17,739 nucleotides of DNA from an uncultured Bacilli bacterium (GTDB lineage Bacteria > Bacillota_I > Bacilli_A > RF39 > UBA660). Location: assembly GCA_947589725.1 (NCBI GenBank), contig CANQCQ010000006.1, forward strand, positions 1 to 17,739, given 5' to 3'. The notes beneath the pieces were generated by a model. That model was not told the origin of the DNA and ran no database searches. It saw nothing but the letters and a program-made list of their open reading frames with translations. Position 1 is the first letter of the stretch, and each line of letters opens with the position of its first letter. This document shows positions 15,290 to 17,739 of this stretch, one piece after another. Made by a program: the position numbers and the translations under genes.

Positions 15290-16343
15290 AAAATAACTTT
15301 ATAATATCATTAATAGTTATTATAAACATTAAAAATAATATTAAAATAAACGTTATTGAGATAAGTTTATTTTCAACCTCAGGTGAAATAGGTTTACCTC
15401 TAAGTAATTCTATTAATATAAGTAAAATGTGTCCACCATCAAATGCAGGTATAGGTAATAAATTTAAAAAACCTACATTAATACTTAAATAAGCTATTAA
15501 ATACAAAATATTTTGAATTCCAGCCCTACTTGTCTCACCAACTATAGAATAAATTCCTACTGGACCAGATAATTGATTTAAACTAACTCCACCAGTAAAT
15601 AAAAATTTTATTGTTAAAAACATCTGTTTCATTAAAGAGCCAAATTTATGAGCTGTATATTTAAAAGCATTTACTATACCATGAGTTTGCTTTTGCTGTA
15701 TAGATATACCAAAGTAGTAATTAGTATTACCATCTTCTTTTATCTTCTTAGGTTTAATTTCATAAGTTGCTTTACTACCATTTTCCTTTTCTACTTTGAT
15801 TATATTTTCTTTTTTAGTATCAGCAATTGCTAGATATAAAGAAACATCATCATTTGTCGAAACTTTATGACCATTTATTTCTAAAATTTTATCTCCAACA
15901 TCTATTCCAGCATTATAAGCAGGATAGTCTTCTACAACATCAGTAACTACTGGATCCATTGTAGTACCACCCCATACTAAAGCAATAAAAAATAATAAGA
16001 CCAGAGCTAATATAAAATTATTTCCAGGTCCAAAAAACATAATTAAAAATCTTTTCCATGGACTCTTAGCTTGTAATCTTCTCTCCTTAGGAATCTTTTC
16101 GACATCATCTGCCTCTACATCTTCACCAGCCATTGAACAAAATCCACCAATTGGAATTAAACGTACAGAATAATATGTCTCATTCTTTTTAAATCCAAAA
16201 AGTTTAGGACCCATACCAATAGCAAATTCATAAACATATACACCAGCAATTTTAGCCCATGTAAAATGACCCAATTCATGAATAAATACAATTACTCCAA
16301 GAATAATTATAAACAAAAACAAATTCCATAATATTCCTAACAT
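15288..16343 (-). CDS. rseP: Site-2 intramembrane zinc metalloprotease RseP (M50 family)
   Basis: Membrane protease that cuts transmembrane segments of anti-sigma factors and left-over signal peptides (RasP in Bacillus). The 351-residue protein, a little shorter than RasP, shows the zinc motif HELGH at 22-26 in the first membrane segment. GVYVYEFAIGMGPKLFGF and RLIPIGGFCSMAGED follow. A membrane segment near 101-125 is followed by a single PDZ domain at about 130-215 (AGIDVGDKILEINGHKV), then the second catalytic motif NLLPIPAFDGGHILL near 293-307, with the conserved Asp (PxLDGG appears as PAFDGG), and a last hydrophobic segment. The ATG at 16343 has GGAGGG just upstream, nine bases after cdsA. 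uppS-cdsA-rseP is the usual order, but dxr, often between cdsA and rseP, is missing. Confidence 0.95.
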   Translation of the reverse strand: MLGILWNLFLFIIILGVIVFIHELGHFTWAKIAGVYVYEFAIGMGPKLFGFKKNETYYSVRLIPIGGFCSMAGEDVEADDVEKIPKERRLQAKSPWKRFLIMFFGPGNNFILALVLLFFIALVWGGTTMDPVVTDVVEDYPAYNAGIDVGDKILEINGHKVSTNDDVSLYLAIADTKKENIIKVEKENGSKATYEIKPKKIKEDGNTNYYFGISIQQKQTHGIVNAFKYTAHKFGSLMKQMFLTIKFLFTGGVSLNQLSGPVGIYSIVGETSRAGIQNILYLIAYLSINVGFLNLLPIPAFDGGHILLILIELLRGKPISPEVENKLISITFILILFLMFIITINDIIKLF

Positions 16344-16352
16344 AAAACCCTC

Positions 16353-17150
16353 CTATATCATATCTAACACTATAATAAATGCTAAAATAACAAATATCAT
16401 ACTATCTAATCTGTCTAATATTCCACCATGTCCAGGAATTATTTCAGAAAAATCCTTTTTACCATAATATCTCTTAATAGCAGAAAAAACTAAATCTCCA
16501 ATCTGTCCTACTAAAGACAATAATATACTAATAAAGATAATAAATAATAAAGACATATTAGGATTTATAACAGTATGATAAAAAGCAACAGAAACAAATG
16601 TTCCCATAAAAGTACCACCTAATAATCCTTCTACTGTTTTCTTAGGAGAAATATCAGTAAGCTTATGTTTTCCAACTAATAATCCAGTAAATAATGCAAA
16701 AGTATCAGTAATTGTTGTAATTAAGAATAAATAAATTATATATTTTAAATCATAATTACGAGTAGCAATTATCAAATTAAAACTTAATCCTATAAATAAA
16801 ACAGAACTTATTAAATATAAAGCATCATTAATACTATATTTACTAGAATCATTAATAAATACTAATGGCATTAAAAATAAAAATATTAATACAGCCATAA
16901 TTTTATAATCTAGACTAAATTGAAAATCTGCAACATTACTAGAACTAAATACAAAGAATAAAACCATCATATAAGCAAATAATTTTATAAAAATTGGTAA
17001 TTCTTTTTTAGTTTCTTTAATATTAATTAATTCATATAAAGCACAAAGACTAAGTAAACTCATCAATATGCTAAAAGGTAAATCTCCTATTACTAATATA
17101 GGTATAAATATTGCTAATAAAATTACTGCACTTAATACTCTCTTTGTCAT
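16353..17150 (-). CDS. cdsA: Phosphatidate cytidylyltransferase (CDP-diglyceride synthase)
   Basis: Makes CDP-diacylglycerol from phosphatidate and CTP, the branch point for phosphatidylglycerol and cardiolipin. The 265-residue product is almost wholly hydrophobic with seven or eight membrane segments. The family signature lies near the C-terminus: SAIKRYYGKKDFSEIIPGHG followed by GILDRLDS. SPKKTVEGLLGG, another conserved stretch, precedes it, as does QIGDLVFSAIKR with its metal-binding Asp. The ATG at 17150 overlaps the uppS TGA by four bases and uses a GGAGG at the end of uppS, so the two genes are coupled; rseP follows after nine bases. Confidence 0.96.
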   Translation of the reverse strand: MTKRVLSAVILLAIFIPILVIGDLPFSILMSLLSLCALYELINIKETKKELPIFIKLFAYMMVLFFVFSSSNVADFQFSLDYKIMAVLIFLFLMPLVFINDSSKYSINDALYLISSVLFIGLSFNLIIATRNYDLKYIIYLFLITTITDTFALFTGLLVGKHKLTDISPKKTVEGLLGGTFMGTFVSVAFYHTVINPNMSLLFIIFISILLSLVGQIGDLVFSAIKRYYGKKDFSEIIPGHGGILDRLDSMIFVILAFIIVLDMI

Positions 17151-17739
17151 TTTTTAATTCCTCCAAATCTTCTATTACGATTATTATAAACTTCAATAGC
17201 TTTATCAAACTCTTTTTCATTAAAATCAGGAAAATAAGTTGCTGGAAAATAATATTCTGCATAACTTGATTGGTATAACATAAAATTACTTATTCTTTGT
17301 TCTCCACTAGTCCTAATAACAAAATCAAGAGGTGGTAAATCTTGATACAAATTATGTTGATAGAAATTTATCTCAATATCATCTAAATTAATTTCCCCAT
17401 TCTTATACATTTCACATAATTTACGTGTAGTATCAACAATTTCCCATTGTCCACCATAATTAATACATATATTTAAAACAGGACCAGTATTATTTTTAGA
17501 TTTTTCACAAGCTTCATCCATTGCTTTTAAAACTTTATCTGGCAAAGGCTCCCTTCTCCCTGAAAAAACTACTCTAGCATTAGCATCCATTATTTCTTGA
17601 AATTCATCTTTGAACATTTTTACAAATAAGTTCATTAGAAAATCAACTTCTGATTTTTCTCTTTTAAAATTTTCTGTAGAAAATACGTATAAAGATACAT
17701 ATTTAACTCCTAATTTGCTCATGTATTTCATTAATTTTT
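17147..17739 (-). CDS. uppS: Isoprenyl transferase (undecaprenyl diphosphate synthase), 3' part
   Basis: Makes the C55 lipid carrier for cell-wall synthesis by cis-condensation of isopentenyl diphosphate. Only the C-terminal 197 residues or so are inside the window; the frame stays open to the edge. The ATG at 17731 is internal, because the N-terminal catalytic region (the MDGNGRWA motif) should lie about 40 residues further upstream. Seen: LGVKYVSLYVFSTENFKRE, LNICINYGGQWEIVDTTR, DFVIRTSGEQRISNFMLYQS and EYYFPATYFPDF, all hallmarks of cis-prenyltransferases including the IRTSGE-R substrate-binding motif. It ends in TGA overlapping the cdsA start. Confidence 0.95.
   Translation of the reverse strand, partial: KLMKYMSKLGVKYVSLYVFSTENFKREKSEVDFLMNLFVKMFKDEFQEIMDANARVVFSGRREPLPDKVLKAMDEACEKSKNNTGPVLNICINYGGQWEIVDTTRKLCEMYKNGEINLDDIEINFYQHNLYQDLPPLDFVIRTSGEQRISNFMLYQSSYAEYYFPATYFPDFNEKEFDKAIEVYNNRNRRFGGIKK

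Noticed and set aside
17071..17262. Minus-strand frame at 17071-17262 bridging uppS and cdsA
   Set aside because: It is a shadow frame lying within both well-supported genes and has no recognisable content.
1..17739. CRISPR arrays, tRNA or rRNA genes, insertion sequences, prophage
   Set aside because: I saw no repeated spacer units, cloverleaf-like sequence, transposase motifs or terminal repeats; the gaps between genes are short.

Overview
This is a single AT-rich stretch in which every gene I can support lies on the minus strand. Transcription runs from position 17739 down to 1. Gene content and order are those of a low-GC Firmicute (Bacilli or Mollicutes-related side). TGG encodes Trp, and TGA is the natural terminator of at least five genes here (uppS, rlmN, the PP2C phosphatase, rsgA, rpe), so the standard bacterial code applies and a Mycoplasma code does not. 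A sporulation sigma factor, SpoVAC and a Spo0A-type operator point to an endospore former or a recent descendant of one. The compact spacing, short proteins and lack of mobile DNA would suit an uncultured gut Bacilli lineage, but that placement is a guess.

Region 1 (17739 to about 15245): 3' part of uppS, then cdsA and rseP, tightly coupled (lipid carrier, phospholipid precursor, site-2 protease). It ends in a hairpin terminator, followed by a good extended -10 promoter.

Region 2 (15228 to 5231): priA, a tail-anchored unknown, fmt, a membrane-anchored unknown, rlmN, PP2C phosphatase, PASTA-domain Ser/Thr kinase, rsgA, rpe. This is the conserved Bacillus-type priA-def-fmt-rsmB-rlmN-prpC-prkC-rsgA-rpe cluster with def and rsmB missing and two unknown membrane-associated proteins in their places. 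Many joints overlap by four bases (ATGA), so translation is probably coupled.

Region 3 (5230 to 1154): a membrane protein with a long acidic cytoplasmic tail and its own promoter, a strong hairpin, then tex. The tex frame is intact from end to end except for one in-frame TGA at 3633-3631. Next comes a bitopic membrane protein with a predicted extracytoplasmic domain.

Region 4 (1134 to 1): a consensus Spo0A box and a sigma-A-like promoter, then a SigF-like sporulation sigma gene. Its conserved N-terminal coding sequence has no ATG, GTG or TTG start. A palindromic terminator and the 5' part of spoVAC follow. spoIIAA and spoIIAB, which normally precede sigF, are not immediately upstream.

I found no CRISPR array, IS element, tRNA, rRNA or prophage. 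The points most worth checking are the single TGA in tex, the missing start codon of sigF (both could be real, decay, or sequence error), the Spo0A-controlled sigF promoter, and the two unknown proteins standing where def and rsmB normally are.
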